The translations under genes were made by a program, and so were the position numbers. DNA of 64,000 bases from Clostridium ganghwense (GTDB lineage: Bacteria > Bacillota > Clostridia > Clostridiales > Clostridiaceae): contig NZ_JAPQES010000004.1 of NCBI RefSeq assembly GCF_026735165.1, forward strand, positions 62,001 to 126,000, read 5' to 3'. The notes beneath the pieces are model-generated. The model had not been told where the DNA came from. It saw only the letters and a list, made by a program, of their open reading frames with translations, and searched no databases. The first letter of the stretch is position 1. The number at the start of each line of letters is the position of its first letter. Below, piece after piece: positions 1-10,233 of the stretch.

Positions 1-817
1 ATTCTACAAAAGATTCACTAAAATCTATATTTCCAAGAACTTCACCATTATAATTTTTTAAAGACTCATTTGAATTAAATACAAGCTTTCCTTCGTCTTT
101 AAAAGTTCTTTGCTTAATATCTTTAATATTTTCAAGAGCACTAACTGCAGTAACTATTTTGAAAGTAGACCCTGGAGGGTATAATCCATAAATAGCTCTG
201 TTATATAAGGGATTATCTTTATTTTTGCTTATACTTTTCCAATCTGCCTCAAGCTTATTAGGATTATAAGATGGTTTTGAAACCATAGCAAGCACTTCAC
301 CTGTTCTAGGATTTAAAGCTACTACAGCACCCTTATTATTTCCTAAAAGTTCATAAGCTTTCTTTTGAATATTAGAATCTAAAGTTGTTCTTAAACTATA
401 ACCAACTTTATCTGTTTTTTCAGTAATAGACTGAAAAAATTTAGATAGTTCTATAGTATCTGCACCTATAAGTACAGAATCATATTTTCTTTCAAGCCCT
501 GTTATGCCATATCTAGGACTTACATATCCTAAAACATTTGCAAAAATATCACCATAAACATAAGTCCTTTCTTGATTCAATGAACTAACCTTTTTACTTT
601 TAGTAAGAGGATTCATATTTCTATCGTAAATAGTTCCTCTTAGTATTAAATTTCTCTTTGCTTGCAGTCTTCTATTATACGGACTTGCTGAAATCTCATC
701 TGCTTTAAAAACTTGAAAATATGTTATATATGAAATTAAACCTATAAAACAAACTAAAAAGACAACAAGAACATTCTTTATATTTTTAGAAATATCATTC
801 TTTAGAAAATCACTCAA
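1..817 (-). CDS. Penicillin-binding protein (PBP2/FtsI-type transpeptidase), 3' part outside window
   Basis: Partial gene; the C-terminal end lies left of position 1. The start is a TTG at 817-815 overlapping the end of the upstream SEDS gene, with a GAGGAGG Shine-Dalgarno a few bases before it. The protein opens with a short cytoplasmic stretch and one membrane anchor (about residues 12-32), then a dimerisation region (RGTIYDRN) and the start of the transpeptidase domain with the active-site motif PPGSTFK, in which the Ser is the acylated nucleophile and Lys the general base. It cross-links peptidoglycan outside the membrane, and by family knowledge works with the SEDS glycosyltransferase encoded just before it. 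Whether the pair serves division, elongation or sporulation cannot be told here. Confidence 0.93.
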   Translation of the reverse strand, partial: MSDFLKNDISKNIKNVLVVFLVCFIGLISYITYFQVFKADEISASPYNRRLQAKRNLILRGTIYDRNMNPLTKSKKVSSLNQERTYVYGDIFANVLGYVSPRYGITGLERKYDSVLIGADTIELSKFFQSITEKTDKVGYSLRTTLDSNIQKKAYELLGNNKGAVVALNPRTGEVLAMVSKPSYNPNKLEADWKSISKNKDNPLYNRAIYGLYPPGSTFKIVTAVSALENIKDIKQRTFKDEGKLVFNSNESLKNYNGEVLGNIDFSESFVE

Positions 818-2030
818 CGCTAGTTGCCTCCTCAGAAATCTTTTGTAATATCCCTAATGCAAAAAAAGTTGTAATCATAGAACTTCCTCCATAACTAATA
901 AGAGGCATTGTTATACCTGTAAGAGGAATTAAATTTATAACTCCACCAATTATAACTAAAACTTGAGTTGCTATCATTGAAGAATATCCAACAGCCACAA
1001 GAGCAGAAAATTTATCATCTGTATATACTGCTGCTCTCATGCATCTGTAAAATAGCAAGAAATATAAAATTATCACAGCAAATCCCATTAATCCTCCCAT
1101 TTCTTCGCATAAGACAGCAAAAATAAAATCTGTTGAATTTACGGGAACAAATTCAGGATGTCCAAGTCCAAGACCAGTTCCAAATAATCCACCTGAAGCA
1201 ATAGCAATCAAAGACTGAACTATTTGATATCCTTTGTCATTAGCATACTTCCAAACATCCTTCCATATTAAAAATCTAAGTCTAACATGTGAGAATAATT
1301 TGTAGCTAATTACAGAACCTGCTGCAAATAACCCAAAACAAGTAGCCACATATTTAACCTTCGAAGTGGCTATATAAAGCATAGTAACAGAAATCCCAAA
1401 AAATATTAAAGCTGAACCTAAATCTTTTTGTAGTACCATAAACCCAAGAGATATCATTACAACAATTGCAGGTTCAATCAGATCTTTATTTTGTGTATAT
1501 TTTTTTAAGGCTGCAGCTAAATAAGCAACTAAAAAGAGCTTTGCAAATTCAGAAGGCTGGAATCCATATTCACCTATATATATCCAGTTTTTAGCTCCAT
1601 ACTTTTCTTTACCAAATAAAGTTCCCATAGCCATTAAAATCACAGTACACACTAAATAAAAATATTTCCATTTTGCAAAACTTTTTAAATCTGGAAGCAA
1701 AACAACTAGAATTATAAATCCTGTTATTCCTACTACAAACCATATAACCTGTTTAATAGCATAAACTGCATTTATTCTATATAAAATAACTAATCCTATT
1801 ACAGTTAATATACACGCAAAAATTTGAATGTACTTATCTCCATCGGGAAAAAACTTCCTAATTATAAAATGAGCATATGTAATAAGCCCACATACAACTA
1901 CTGCTACAACAATTGCTGTTTTGTCTAAGCCTTGCTTTGTCCAATGTAATATACTTAAATTTAAAAAACATATTAAACAAAATATATAAGTATACGTTAA
2001 AAGCTTCTTCTCCTCTCTGTTACTATTCAT
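810..2030 (-). CDS. FtsW/RodA/SpoVE-family (SEDS) peptidoglycan glycosyltransferase
   Basis: 406 residues with about ten hydrophobic segments, the usual size and topology for SEDS proteins, which polymerise lipid II into glycan strands in partnership with a class B PBP. Family motifs seen near the C-terminus: GTGLGLG, the following TDFIFAVLCEEMGG segment, and LPLTGITMPLISYGGSS. The ATG at 2030 has GGAGAAG upstream. The stop (TGA at 812-810) overlaps the TTG start of the PBP gene, so the two are translationally coupled. FtsW, RodA and SpoVE cannot be separated from sequence alone. The pairing FHA protein-SEDS-PBP is a common clostridial arrangement. Confidence 0.93.
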   Translation of the reverse strand: MNSNREEKKLLTYTYIFCLICFLNLSILHWTKQGLDKTAIVVAVVVCGLITYAHFIIRKFFPDGDKYIQIFACILTVIGLVILYRINAVYAIKQVIWFVVGITGFIILVVLLPDLKSFAKWKYFYLVCTVILMAMGTLFGKEKYGAKNWIYIGEYGFQPSEFAKLFLVAYLAAALKKYTQNKDLIEPAIVVMISLGFMVLQKDLGSALIFFGISVTMLYIATSKVKYVATCFGLFAAGSVISYKLFSHVRLRFLIWKDVWKYANDKGYQIVQSLIAIASGGLFGTGLGLGHPEFVPVNSTDFIFAVLCEEMGGLMGFAVIILYFLLFYRCMRAAVYTDDKFSALVAVGYSSMIATQVLVIIGGVINLIPLTGITMPLISYGGSSMITTFFALGILQKISEEATSVE

Positions 2031-2070
2031 AAATCTTCTCCATTCCGCATCTAAAATCTTTCTAATAAAA

Positions 2071-2499
2071 TTATCCTATAAATTTAAATACATACTCTCC
2101 AATTACAATTTCATCTCCACCCTTTAAATAAGTAACCTTATCTATAGGGTTATTATTAACAATAGTTCCATTTGTACTTTTTAAATCTTCAATAAAGCAC
2201 TCATTATTTCTAATATAAATTTTTGCATGATGTCCTGAAATATATTCATTGTTCAGGACAAGTAAATTACTGTCTTTCCGACCTATGGAAAGTACATTAC
2301 GAATAGGAATTACAGATCCTCTTTTTAAATTTGTATTTCCTTCTCCTATTCTAACTATTTCTAATCCAAAAACTTTAGAACTTTTCCTTTTCTTATTTCC
2401 ACTCTTTATATCCTTGTACATAATTCTTAATGCCCAAAATATTATTACATAGATTACTGCAATAATTAAAATCTTCAAGACTAATTTTAATAAAGGCAT
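2071..2499 (-). CDS. Membrane-anchored FHA-domain protein
   Basis: About 142 residues. One N-terminal membrane segment (roughly residues 5-25), a basic linker, then a forkhead-associated domain: SIGRKDSNLLV, the YISGHHAKIYI strand-turn with conserved Ser and His, and DLKSTNGT with the conserved N-G. FHA domains bind phosphothreonine, so this probably brings a Ser/Thr-phosphorylated partner to the cell-wall machinery encoded downstream. I chose the ATG at 2499 because AAGAAGG sits 8 nt before it; GTG or ATG codons 3 triplets upstream overlap the Shine-Dalgarno. The gap to the SEDS gene is 40 nt, consistent with an operon. Confidence 0.88.
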   Translation of the reverse strand: MPLLKLVLKILIIAVIYVIIFWALRIMYKDIKSGNKKRKSSKVFGLEIVRIGEGNTNLKRGSVIPIRNVLSIGRKDSNLLVLNNEYISGHHAKIYIRNNECFIEDLKSTNGTIVNNNPIDKVTYLKGGDEIVIGEYVFKFIG

Positions 2500-2542
2500 A
2501 TTCATCACCTTCTTATTCTAAGATAATTTATTATATTAAAGA

Positions 2543-2564
2543 CTAGCATTTAAAATAATGCTAG
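2543..2564 (-). terminator. Intrinsic terminator after uvrA
   Basis: Perfect 8-bp stem (CTAGCATT/AATGCTAG) with a 6-nt loop, followed on the minus strand by TCTTTAATAT, a weak U-tract. It lies between uvrA and the FHA gene, so it would end uvrBA transcription before the cell-wall cluster. Confidence 0.6.
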
Positions 2565-2589
2565 CCCCACATATCTCTATTTCTTTTTA

Positions 2590-5412
2590 TTATAACATTT
2601 TTTTTAGATAATATCCTGTATAAGAATTATTATTTTTTGATATTTCTTCTGGTGTACCTGTACATACTATTGTACCACCTTTATCTCCACCCTCTGGTCC
2701 CAAATCAACTAAATAATCAGCACACTTTATAACATCTAAATTATGCTCAATAACTACAACTGAATTTCCTGTCTCTACTAAACGTTGAAGTATAGTAATA
2801 AGCCTGTTTACATCATCAGTATGCAGTCCTGTTGTAGGCTCATCTAGAATATAAAGAGTTTTTCCTGTGCTTCTCTTAGATAATTCTGTAGCTAATTTAA
2901 TTCTCTGAGCTTCTCCACCTGAAAGCTGTGTAGATGGCTGTCCAAGCCTTATATACCCTAGACCAACATCCATAAGAGTTTGAAGCTTATTCTTAGCTCT
3001 TGGAATATTTGCGAAAAACTCTAACGCTTCTTCTACAGTTAAATTTAGAATTTCATCAATATTCTTACCTTTATATTTTATTTCTAAAGTTTCTCTGTTA
3101 TATCTTTTTCCTTTACAAACTTCACATGGAACATAAACATCAGATAAAAATTGCATCTCTATTTTTATTATTCCATCTCCACGACACGCTTCACATCTTC
3201 CACCTTTTACATTAAAACTAAATCTTCCAGGCTTATATCCTCTCATTCTAGCCTCTGGAGTATTAGAGAATAGTTCTCTTATTACATCGAATACTCCTGT
3301 ATAAGTGGCTGGATTAGATCTTGGAGTTCTTCCTATAGGGCTCTGATCAATATTTATTATTTTATCTATGTTTTCCGAACCTATAATATCCTTATGAAGC
3401 CCTGAAATCACCTTTGATTTGTTAATTTTTTTATTTAATCCTTTATAAAGTATCTCATTTACAAGTGTACTCTTCCCTGAGCCAGATACTCCTGTTACAG
3501 TAGTGAGAACTCCTAGCGGAATTTCAACATTTATATTCTTTAAATTATTTTCTTTAGCCCCTACAACTTTTATTTTTTTACCATTTCCTTTTCTTCTTAT
3601 CTCTGGAACTACTACTTTCTTTTCTCCAGTCAAATACTTTCCTGTTATAGATTCTTCGCAGTTCTTTATATATTCTAAATCTCCTGCTGCTACTATCTTT
3701 CCACCATGTTCTCCTGCTCTTGGTCCTATATCCACAATAAAATCTGCTTCTCTAATAGTATCTTCATCATGCTCAACTACAACTAAAGTATTTCCTAAAT
3801 TTCTTAAGTGCTTTAAAGTCCCTATAAGTCTGTCATTATCTCTTTGGTGAAGCCCTATGCTCGGCTCATCTAGAATATATAAAACTCCTACTAACCCAGA
3901 TCCAATTTGACTTGCAAGTCTTATTCTTTGAGACTCTCCACCAGATAAAGTTCCAGCCTTTCTATTTAAAGTTAAATAATCAAGACCAACATCAATCAAA
4001 AATTTAAGTCTACTTTTTATTTCTTTTAATATTTGATTAGCTATTATTGTATTTTTCTCAGATAACTTTAAACTTTCTATAAAGTCAAGCTCATCCTTTA
4101 TAGACATATTACAGAAACCAAATATATTTTTTTCTCCTACAGTTACAGCTAAAGCTTCTGCTTTTAATCTTGCCCCCTTACATTTCGGACAAGGTGTGTC
4201 ACTCATATACTGTTCTACTTGTCTCTTTATGTAATCAGAGTTAGTTTCTAAATATCTTCTTCTTAAATTATTTATAATGCCTTCATATTTATGATTATAA
4301 ACTCCACGCTTATCCTCTTTAACATATTCTACCGTTATCTTCTCACCATCTAAACCATATAAAATATAATCCAAAATATCTCTAGGTAAATCTTTAATTG
4401 GAATATTTAAATCAAATTTTAATTCCTTTGACAATGCTTTCAAAATACTAAAAGTCCATGACTCTTCCTTCAAAGCTCCCTCTCCCAATGAAATTATCGC
4501 ACCTTGCATGATACTCTTTGATTTATCAGGTATAACTAAGTCCTCATCAATTTCCATTAAAGTACCTATCCCATCACATCTATCACATCTACCAAACGGA
4601 GAATTAAATGAGAACAGTCTTGGTGCCAATTCATCTATACTTATCCCACAATCAGGACAAGCAAATTTTTCACTAAATAGAATATCCTTATCCCCTACAA
4701 CATTTATTATTACTTGGCCTTCTGATAATTTTAATGCCGTTTCTAAAGAATCTGTTAATCTACTAGTTATTCCTTCTTTTATTATTAATCTATCTATTAC
4801 TGCTTCAATATTATGCTTTTTATTTTTATCTAATTTAACTTCTTCTTCTTGTAAGTCATAAAGTTCTCCATCTATTCTTGCTCTTACAAAACCATTTTTC
4901 TTAATATTGTCCAGTACTTTTATGTGTTGCCCTTTTCTACCTTTAATTATAGGGGCTAAAACCTGAATCTTTGTTCTCTCTGAAAGTTCTAAAATTTTAT
5001 CTACCATAATGTCTACACTTTGCTGAGTTATTTTTCTTCCACATTTTGGACAATGTGGCACTCCAACTCTAGCATATAAAAGTCTTAAATAATCATAAAT
5101 TTCTGTAACCGTTCCTACAGTTGAACGTGGATTTCTGCTTGTTGTTTTTTGATCAATAGAAATTGCAGGAGATAATCCTTCTATATATTCAACATCCGGC
5201 TTATCCATTTGTCCTAAAAATTGTCTTGCATAAGCAGACAAAGATTCAACATATCTTCTTTGACCTTCTGCATAAAGAGTGTCAAAAGCCAAAGATGATT
5301 TACCTGAACCAGAAAGTCCAGTAAAAACTACTAATTTATCTCTAGGTATTTCAAGGTCAACATTTTTTAAATTGTGAACCTTAGCACCTTTTATAAAAAT
5401 TTTATCTTTCAT
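2590..5412 (-). CDS. uvrA: Excinuclease ABC subunit A
   Basis: 940 residues, full length for UvrA. It is the damage-scanning ATPase of nucleotide excision repair and loads UvrB onto lesions. It has two ABC modules: Walker [16 protein letters not shown] near the N-terminus and [15 protein letters not shown] around residue 640, two signature motifs ([12 protein letters not shown] and [12 protein letters not shown]) and two Walker B sites ([20 protein letters not shown]). Zinc-binding Cys pairs are visible (CPKCGRK, CPDCG with [16 protein letters not shown] with CEVCKGKRY). It overlaps the 3' end of uvrB by 11 nt, so uvrB and uvrA form one SOS-controlled operon. No missing key residues were noticed. 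Confidence 0.99.
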   Translation of the reverse strand: MKDKIFIKGAKVHNLKNVDLEIPRDKLVVFTGLSGSGKSSLAFDTLYAEGQRRYVESLSAYARQFLGQMDKPDVEYIEGLSPAISIDQKTTSRNPRSTVGTVTEIYDYLRLLYARVGVPHCPKCGRKITQQSVDIMVDKILELSERTKIQVLAPIIKGRKGQHIKVLDNIKKNGFVRARIDGELYDLQEEEVKLDKNKKHNIEAVIDRLIIKEGITSRLTDSLETALKLSEGQVIINVVGDKDILFSEKFACPDCGISIDELAPRLFSFNSPFGRCDRCDGIGTLMEIDEDLVIPDKSKSIMQGAIISLGEGALKEESWTFSILKALSKELKFDLNIPIKDLPRDILDYILYGLDGEKITVEYVKEDKRGVYNHKYEGIINNLRRRYLETNSDYIKRQVEQYMSDTPCPKCKGARLKAEALAVTVGEKNIFGFCNMSIKDELDFIESLKLSEKNTIIANQILKEIKSRLKFLIDVGLDYLTLNRKAGTLSGGESQRIRLASQIGSGLVGVLYILDEPSIGLHQRDNDRLIGTLKHLRNLGNTLVVVEHDEDTIREADFIVDIGPRAGEHGGKIVAAGDLEYIKNCEESITGKYLTGEKKVVVPEIRRKGNGKKIKVVGAKENNLKNINVEIPLGVLTTVTGVSGSGKSTLVNEILYKGLNKKINKSKVISGLHKDIIGSENIDKIINIDQSPIGRTPRSNPATYTGVFDVIRELFSNTPEARMRGYKPGRFSFNVKGGRCEACRGDGIIKIEMQFLSDVYVPCEVCKGKRYNRETLEIKYKGKNIDEILNLTVEEALEFFANIPRAKNKLQTLMDVGLGYIRLGQPSTQLSGGEAQRIKLATELSKRSTGKTLYILDEPTTGLHTDDVNRLITILQRLVETGNSVVVIEHNLDVIKCADYLVDLGPEGGDKGGTIVCTGTPEEISKNNNSYTGYYLKKML

Positions 5413-7390
5413 GCATTTCTTGCTCCTTTAGCTTTAAAATTTCATCTCTAAGTTCAGCAGCTCTTTCAAATTGTAAATCCTTAGCTGCCTGTTTCATTTC
5501 CTTTTCATATTTAGCTATAAGTTTTTCTATTTCTTTTTTAGTAAGCTTTTCTGATTTTTGAGTAGCCTTATATTCTGCTTTTTCTTCCCCTACTTTTGTA
5601 TTTTGTATAACTTCTCTTATATCTTTTAAAACACTCTTAGGGACTATTCCATTCTTTTTATTATATTCCATTTGTATTTTTCTTCTTCTATTTGTTTCGC
5701 TTATAGCTTTTTCCATAGCCTTTGTAATATTATCTCCATACATAATAACCTTACTTTCTGAATTTCTTGCAGCTCTTCCTATTGTCTGTATAAGTGATGT
5801 TTCTGATCTTAAGAAACCTTGCTTATCAGCATCAAGTATAGCAACAAAAGCGACTTCTGGAATATCAAGTCCTTCTCTTAAAAGGTTAATTCCAACTAAA
5901 ACATCAAACTCCCCTTTTCTTAAATCTCTAATTATCTCCATTCTTTTAATAGTATCAATACTGGAATGTAGATACTCTGTTTTTATTCCCATTTCCTTCA
6001 GATAATCTGTTAAATCCTCGGACATCTTTTTAGTTAAAGTTGTTACAAGTACTCTAAATCCTTTATCTATAGTTTCACGAATATTCGCATATAAATCATC
6101 AATTTGTCCCTTAATTGGTTTAACTATTATCTCAGGATCCAAAAGACCAGTAGGTCTTATAATTTGTTCTGCAACATTTGTAGAATGATCTAATTCATAT
6201 TTAGACGGTGTAGCACTTACAAATACTGTTTGATTTAATTTTGTCTCAAATTCTTCAAACTTAAGAGGTCTATTGTCATAAGCACAAGGAAGTCTAAAAC
6301 CATATTCAACAAGATTGTCTTTTCTTGATTTATCGCCGCCATACATTGCTTTTACTTGTGGAAGACTTACATGACTTTCGTCAATAAACAACAAAAAATC
6401 TCCCGGGAAATAATCAATTAAAGTCTGAGGAGGAGTTCCCGGTGCTCTTCCATCTAAAACTCTAGAATAATTTTCTATTCCACTGCAATATCCTACTTCT
6501 CTCATCATTTCAATATCGAAGTTAGTTCTTTGTTTTATTCTTTGTGCTTCTAGTAATTTTTCTTCCCCCATTAAATTTTTAACATGTGTCTCTAATTCTT
6601 CTTCTATTTCTGTTATAGCCCTATCCAAATTTTCTTTTGAAGTTGCAAAGTGCGAAGCTGGGAAAATAGAAATATGCTTTCTTGAAGATAGGATTTCTCC
6701 TGTAAGAACATCAAATTCTCTAATCCTATCTATTTCATCCCCAAAAAATTCTATTCTTATTCCTTTATTAGTAGAAGAAGCAGGAAAAATATCCAAAGTA
6801 TCTCCTCTCACTCTAAAAGTACCTCTTACAAAATTTATCTCATTTCTTTCATATTGTATATCTACCAATTGTCTCATTACTTCATCTCTATCTTTTTCCA
6901 TTCCTTCTCTTAAAGATACAGTAAGCTTTTTATATTCTTCTGGATTACCAAGTCCATATATACATGAAACGGAAGCTACCACAATTACATCTCTTCGTTC
7001 AAATAAAGCAGCCGTAGCTGAGTGTCGTAATTTATCTATTTCATCATTTATTGACGCATCTTTTTCAATAAAGGTATCTGTTTGAGGTACATATGCTTCT
7101 GGTTGATAGTAATCATAATATGACACAAAATATTCAACACAATTTTCTGGAAAAAACTCTTTAAATTCTGAACATAACTGAGCCGCTAAAGTCTTATTAT
7201 GAGCTAAAACTAAAGTAGGCTTTTGTACTTTTTCTATAATATTAGCCATAGTAAAAGTTTTTCCAGAACCCGTAACACCTAATAACGTTTGAAATTTGTC
7301 TCCTTTTGAAATTTTCTCTGATATACTTTTAATAGCTTCAGGCTGATCACCTGTAGGCTTGAATTTAGAGTATATTTTAAATTCTCCCAT
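5402..7390 (-). CDS. uvrB: Excinuclease ABC subunit B
   Basis: 662 residues. UvrB is the central helicase-like damage-verification subunit of nucleotide excision repair and recruits UvrC. Visible are Walker A GVTGSGKT, the beta-hairpin region [12 protein letters not shown], the helicase motif [10 protein letters not shown], the motif VI region QTIGRAARN and a C-terminal UVR coiled coil ([15 protein letters not shown]). I place the start at the ATG at 7390 (protein begins MGEFKIYS) because ACAGGAGATGG precedes it; an in-frame ATG 21 nt upstream lies inside the SOS box and would be occluded or untranscribed. Coupled to uvrA by an 11-nt overlap. Confidence 0.98.
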   Translation of the reverse strand: MGEFKIYSKFKPTGDQPEAIKSISEKISKGDKFQTLLGVTGSGKTFTMANIIEKVQKPTLVLAHNKTLAAQLCSEFKEFFPENCVEYFVSYYDYYQPEAYVPQTDTFIEKDASINDEIDKLRHSATAALFERRDVIVVASVSCIYGLGNPEEYKKLTVSLREGMEKDRDEVMRQLVDIQYERNEINFVRGTFRVRGDTLDIFPASSTNKGIRIEFFGDEIDRIREFDVLTGEILSSRKHISIFPASHFATSKENLDRAITEIEEELETHVKNLMGEEKLLEAQRIKQRTNFDIEMMREVGYCSGIENYSRVLDGRAPGTPPQTLIDYFPGDFLLFIDESHVSLPQVKAMYGGDKSRKDNLVEYGFRLPCAYDNRPLKFEEFETKLNQTVFVSATPSKYELDHSTNVAEQIIRPTGLLDPEIIVKPIKGQIDDLYANIRETIDKGFRVLVTTLTKKMSEDLTDYLKEMGIKTEYLHSSIDTIKRMEIIRDLRKGEFDVLVGINLLREGLDIPEVAFVAILDADKQGFLRSETSLIQTIGRAARNSESKVIMYGDNITKAMEKAISETNRRRKIQMEYNKKNGIVPKSVLKDIREVIQNTKVGEEKAEYKATQKSEKLTKKEIEKLIAKYEKEMKQAAKDLQFERAAELRDEILKLKEQEMHER

Positions 7391-7404
7391 TTTACCATCT
7401 CCTG

Positions 7405-7418
7405 TGAACATTTGTTCG
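7405..7418 (-). promoter_or_regulatory. SOS (LexA) box of uvrBA
   Basis: On the minus strand the sequence is CGAACAAATGTTCA, matching the Gram-positive LexA/DinR consensus CGAAC-N4-GTTC with a perfect GAAC/GTTC dyad (7406-7417). It lies just downstream of the -10 element, covering the likely transcription start, the expected position for LexA repression. Confidence 0.9.
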
Positions 7419-7427
7419 ATTATATTA

Positions 7428-7456
7428 ATAATATACTTTAATATTTTTCATGTCAA
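7428..7456 (-). promoter_or_regulatory. Sigma-A promoter of uvrBA
   Basis: Minus-strand TTGACA (7456-7451), a 17-bp spacer, and TATTAT (7433-7428). The -35 is a perfect match and the spacing is optimal. The SOS box begins 9 bp downstream of the -10. Confidence 0.85.
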
Positions 7457-7490
7457 TAATCTTATTTAAACTAATTTTTAAATATATATA

Positions 7491-7520
7491 TAAAAAATAT
7501 GATAGCCTTTTGGCTATCAT
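7491..7520 (-). terminator. Terminator after the MinJ-like gene
   Basis: Perfect 9-bp stem ATGATAGCC/GGCTATCAT around an AAAA loop on the minus strand, followed by ATTTTTT. It ends the ftsEX-protease-PDZ cluster before uvrB. Confidence 0.88.
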
Positions 7521-7535
7521 TAAATTGAAATTATT

Positions 7536-8825
7536 TTATTTGTGTTTATTTTTCATTTTTTCTAGAACTTCCGAAAACTTATTTTCATTAACTTTTACGA
7601 CTACGCTTTCTTCTGGAACATGTTTCGGAACAAAAACAACTCCAAGCCTTTTAAAATTACTAGGATTTTTGTACCTTATTTCTTCTAAATTACCAGCTGC
7701 TCTTTTTATTTTAAACCAAGCATAATTAGAAGTTTCTCTAATTATATTTAAAATATCATCTTCTTTAAATATTCTTCTATCATTAACTTCTACTAGAACA
7801 TCTCCACTCTTTATGCCCATTTCAAAAGCTGGCGAATTTGGTGCTACCTCTAAAATCATCATTCCATTTTCATCGCTAACATATTTAGGTTCTTCTTTAA
7901 CCTCAAGATATTTTTGTATATATAACATAAATTCATGAGCCGCAGGCGCAAAAATAACCACAAATAACTTAAAGAAAATATTCAATACCGCAAGTCTCGC
8001 AAATATAAATAAAAATGCACTAAAAAGCATTATCATAATCCCTGATGAAACTGATTTTTGTTTTTTTGTCTTAGTGAATGTTACATTACTATAACCGATT
8101 ACCCCATAAAAAGGCATTAGCATTATAGCTGCATTTTTTATAATACTAATAGGTGTTGAAACATTTAATAAGGTATTCCAATTAGCAAGTGAAATCACTT
8201 CATCTAATGAATACATTTTTGAATTTATTATTAAAACAATAGCTATAGGTATTGCCCAATATCTTTTAAGTGCAAATCCACCAATTATCTTATTTTCTTT
8301 CTTCGTAAATATTGGTATAGCTCCTTTACTTCCATCAACCATAACTAATATAGCTTCAACAAAATGCAAAACTGCAATTAGAGTCATTAAAGCTACCACA
8401 TCTATATTTAAAAATTTTAAAGCTTCTACCTCTATACCATACATTCCTCTCATTATTTCCAGTAAGACACTTATAAAGCCCAAAAGCGCTCCTGAATAAG
8501 AAAAACATATTAATCTTGGATTTATAAACATAAGAAGTATTGATACCAAAAATATTAATTCTATAGATGTATTCTCATCAAATGCTACTCCTAAATAACT
8601 TAATAAAATACTTCCTAAAATACCAGCAAATAATCCTAAAACTATTTGTGATATAGTAAGTTCAAAAGGTGAATTAAGCTTCTCACCTATAATCATTTTT
8701 TGCATCAATACTGTTTTTTTATTTTGCCTATAAAACATAATTATAAAACCAATTAGTATAAATACATAAGGCGAACTTATAATAGCAGATGCAACGGCTC
8801 TTAGTGTATTTAATGTAATATTCAT
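7536..8825 (-). CDS. Polytopic membrane protein with C-terminal PDZ domain (MinJ-like)
   Basis: 429 residues: about eight hydrophobic segments in the first 310 residues, then a PDZ domain at roughly 330-410 (MMILEVAPNSPAFEMGIKSGDVLVEVNDRRI). The gene follows the S41 protease gene by 19 nt. In Bacillus subtilis the order ftsE-ftsX-ctpB-minJ lies near uvrBA in the same way. MinJ there is a membrane/PDZ protein linking DivIVA to MinD for division-site placement. Fold and synteny suggest the same role, but sequence identity was not measured, so the functional call is inference. Confidence 0.75.
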   Translation of the reverse strand: MNITLNTLRAVASAIISSPYVFILIGFIIMFYRQNKKTVLMQKMIIGEKLNSPFELTISQIVLGLFAGILGSILLSYLGVAFDENTSIELIFLVSILLMFINPRLICFSYSGALLGFISVLLEIMRGMYGIEVEALKFLNIDVVALMTLIAVLHFVEAILVMVDGSKGAIPIFTKKENKIIGGFALKRYWAIPIAIVLIINSKMYSLDEVISLANWNTLLNVSTPISIIKNAAIMLMPFYGVIGYSNVTFTKTKKQKSVSSGIMIMLFSAFLFIFARLAVLNIFFKLFVVIFAPAAHEFMLYIQKYLEVKEEPKYVSDENGMMILEVAPNSPAFEMGIKSGDVLVEVNDRRIFKEDDILNIIRETSNYAWFKIKRAAGNLEEIRYKNPSNFKRLGVVFVPKHVPEESVVVKVNENKFSEVLEKMKNKHK

Positions 8826-8844
8826 CTACATCTCACTCTTTCTA

Positions 8845-10107
8845 CTATTTCATTTTTTCTTTCATAATTTCCATAGCCTTATTAAATTGAGAATCTTTTT
8901 TTCTATCATAAGGCTTCTTTAATAATTCTTCTGGATATTTCACCTCAACATCTGGATTAATTCCTTTATGGTGTATATTTTCTCCATTAGGAGTATAATA
9001 TTTTGAAGTTGTTACCTTTAGAGCTGTACCATCTCCAAATCCCTGTTTTCTTCCACTTAAAACACTTTGAACTATTCCTTTTCCAAAAGTTTTAGTTCCT
9101 ACTAACGTTCCTAATTTATAATCTCTTACTACTCCTGAAAAAATTTCTGCAGCACTTGCAGTTCCTCCATCTATTAATACTACAAGAGGCATTCCTATTA
9201 AATCTCCACCCTTTGATGTCAACTTTTCTTCGTATCCATACTTGTCTTTAGTTGAAACAATCACGTTTCCCTTTTTAAGGAAATTTGATGTAACATCAAT
9301 ACACTGTGTTAACCATCCACCTGGATTTTGTCTTAAATCTAAAATTAAACCTTTCATTCCTTTTTTCTTTAATTTTTCAGCTTCCTTAACAAATTGTTTT
9401 CCTGTATGCTCATCAAATATGGACATCTGTATATATCCTATTTTATCATCTAACATTTCTCCTCTAACTGTAATTAGAGGTATAACATCTCTTTTAACTT
9501 TTACATCAAAAGGAACTTGGTCGCCTCTTTTTATAGTAATTACTACAGAAGTATTTTTTTCACCCTTCATCATAGAAATTGCTTTATCTACATCCTTACC
9601 TGATACTTCTTTCCCATCAACTTTTTCAATTATATCTCCTGATAATAATCCTACCTTCTTTGCAGGTGAATCTTCAAAAGCTGTTACAACCACTATGTTA
9701 TTGCTTTTTACATCTATCTGTATTCCAATTCCAACATAATTGCCTTCTGTTGTAGTACTAAACTCCTTATACTCTTTTTCATTCATATATACAGTATAAG
9801 GGTCATTTAAGCTTTCAGTCATTCCTTTTATTGCCCCATCTATTAAAACATTTTCATCAATCTTTCCATCATAATATTTTTCTATATTATTTTTTACAAT
9901 AAACATTTTACTAAACTTTGCAACTTCATCATAAGTTTTTTCACTTATTCTCATTGTACCTTTTATAGGTACTCTAGTTGCTACAATATAAGTAGTAAAA
10001 TTTGTTAAAACAACTACTAAAACAACTATTAAAATCCATGAAAGTTTCTTGCTTTTATTCCTAACTTTATCTTGGTTATAATTATCCTTTATTTCTTTAT
10101 AATCCAC
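8845..10107 (-). CDS. S41-family C-terminal processing peptidase (CtpA/CtpB)
   Basis: 420 residues. N-terminal membrane anchor (about 23-43), a PDZ domain around 105-190 (GIGIQIDVKSNNIVVVTAF), then the S41 protease core with the Ser-Lys dyad: nucleophile Ser in DGGTASAAEIFSG and the catalytic Lys in GTKTFGKGIVQ. It cleaves extracytoplasmic substrates; the B. subtilis homologue CtpB acts in sporulation signalling upstream of sigma-K. The start is GTG at 10107 with GAGGTG seven bases before it. It sits 126 nt after ftsX behind a terminator, so it may also have its own promoter. Second gene of a pair with the MinJ-like gene. Confidence 0.93.
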   Translation of the reverse strand: MDYKEIKDNYNQDKVRNKSKKLSWILIVVLVVVLTNFTTYIVATRVPIKGTMRISEKTYDEVAKFSKMFIVKNNIEKYYDGKIDENVLIDGAIKGMTESLNDPYTVYMNEKEYKEFSTTTEGNYVGIGIQIDVKSNNIVVVTAFEDSPAKKVGLLSGDIIEKVDGKEVSGKDVDKAISMMKGEKNTSVVITIKRGDQVPFDVKVKRDVIPLITVRGEMLDDKIGYIQMSIFDEHTGKQFVKEAEKLKKKGMKGLILDLRQNPGGWLTQCIDVTSNFLKKGNVIVSTKDKYGYEEKLTSKGGDLIGMPLVVLIDGGTASAAEIFSGVVRDYKLGTLVGTKTFGKGIVQSVLSGRKQGFGDGTALKVTTSKYYTPNGENIHHKGINPDVEVKYPEELLKKPYDRKKDSQFNKAMEIMKEKMK

Positions 10108-10188
10108 TTTTTTTCACCTCTTGTACACCATATTACTTATATTGTTACGTTAATAAGTATATATTTATACCTATAAAAAATAAATATT

Positions 10189-10215
10189 AAGGCTGGCTAT
10201 AAAAATGCCAGCCTT
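10189..10215 (-). terminator. Terminator after ftsX
   Basis: Perfect 9-bp stem AAGGCTGGC/GCCAGCCTT with a 9-nt loop; on the minus strand it is followed by AATATTTATTTTTT. Confidence 0.8.
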
Positions 10216-10233
10216 TCAATGTATATATTGGTT

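Noticed and set aside
9242-9739. Long plus-strand frame opposite the S41 protease gene
   Set aside because: Antisense shadow of a clear protease gene; Ser/Pro/Phe-rich product without start signals. The same applies to the other frames opposite uvrA, lytS, pdp and deoC.
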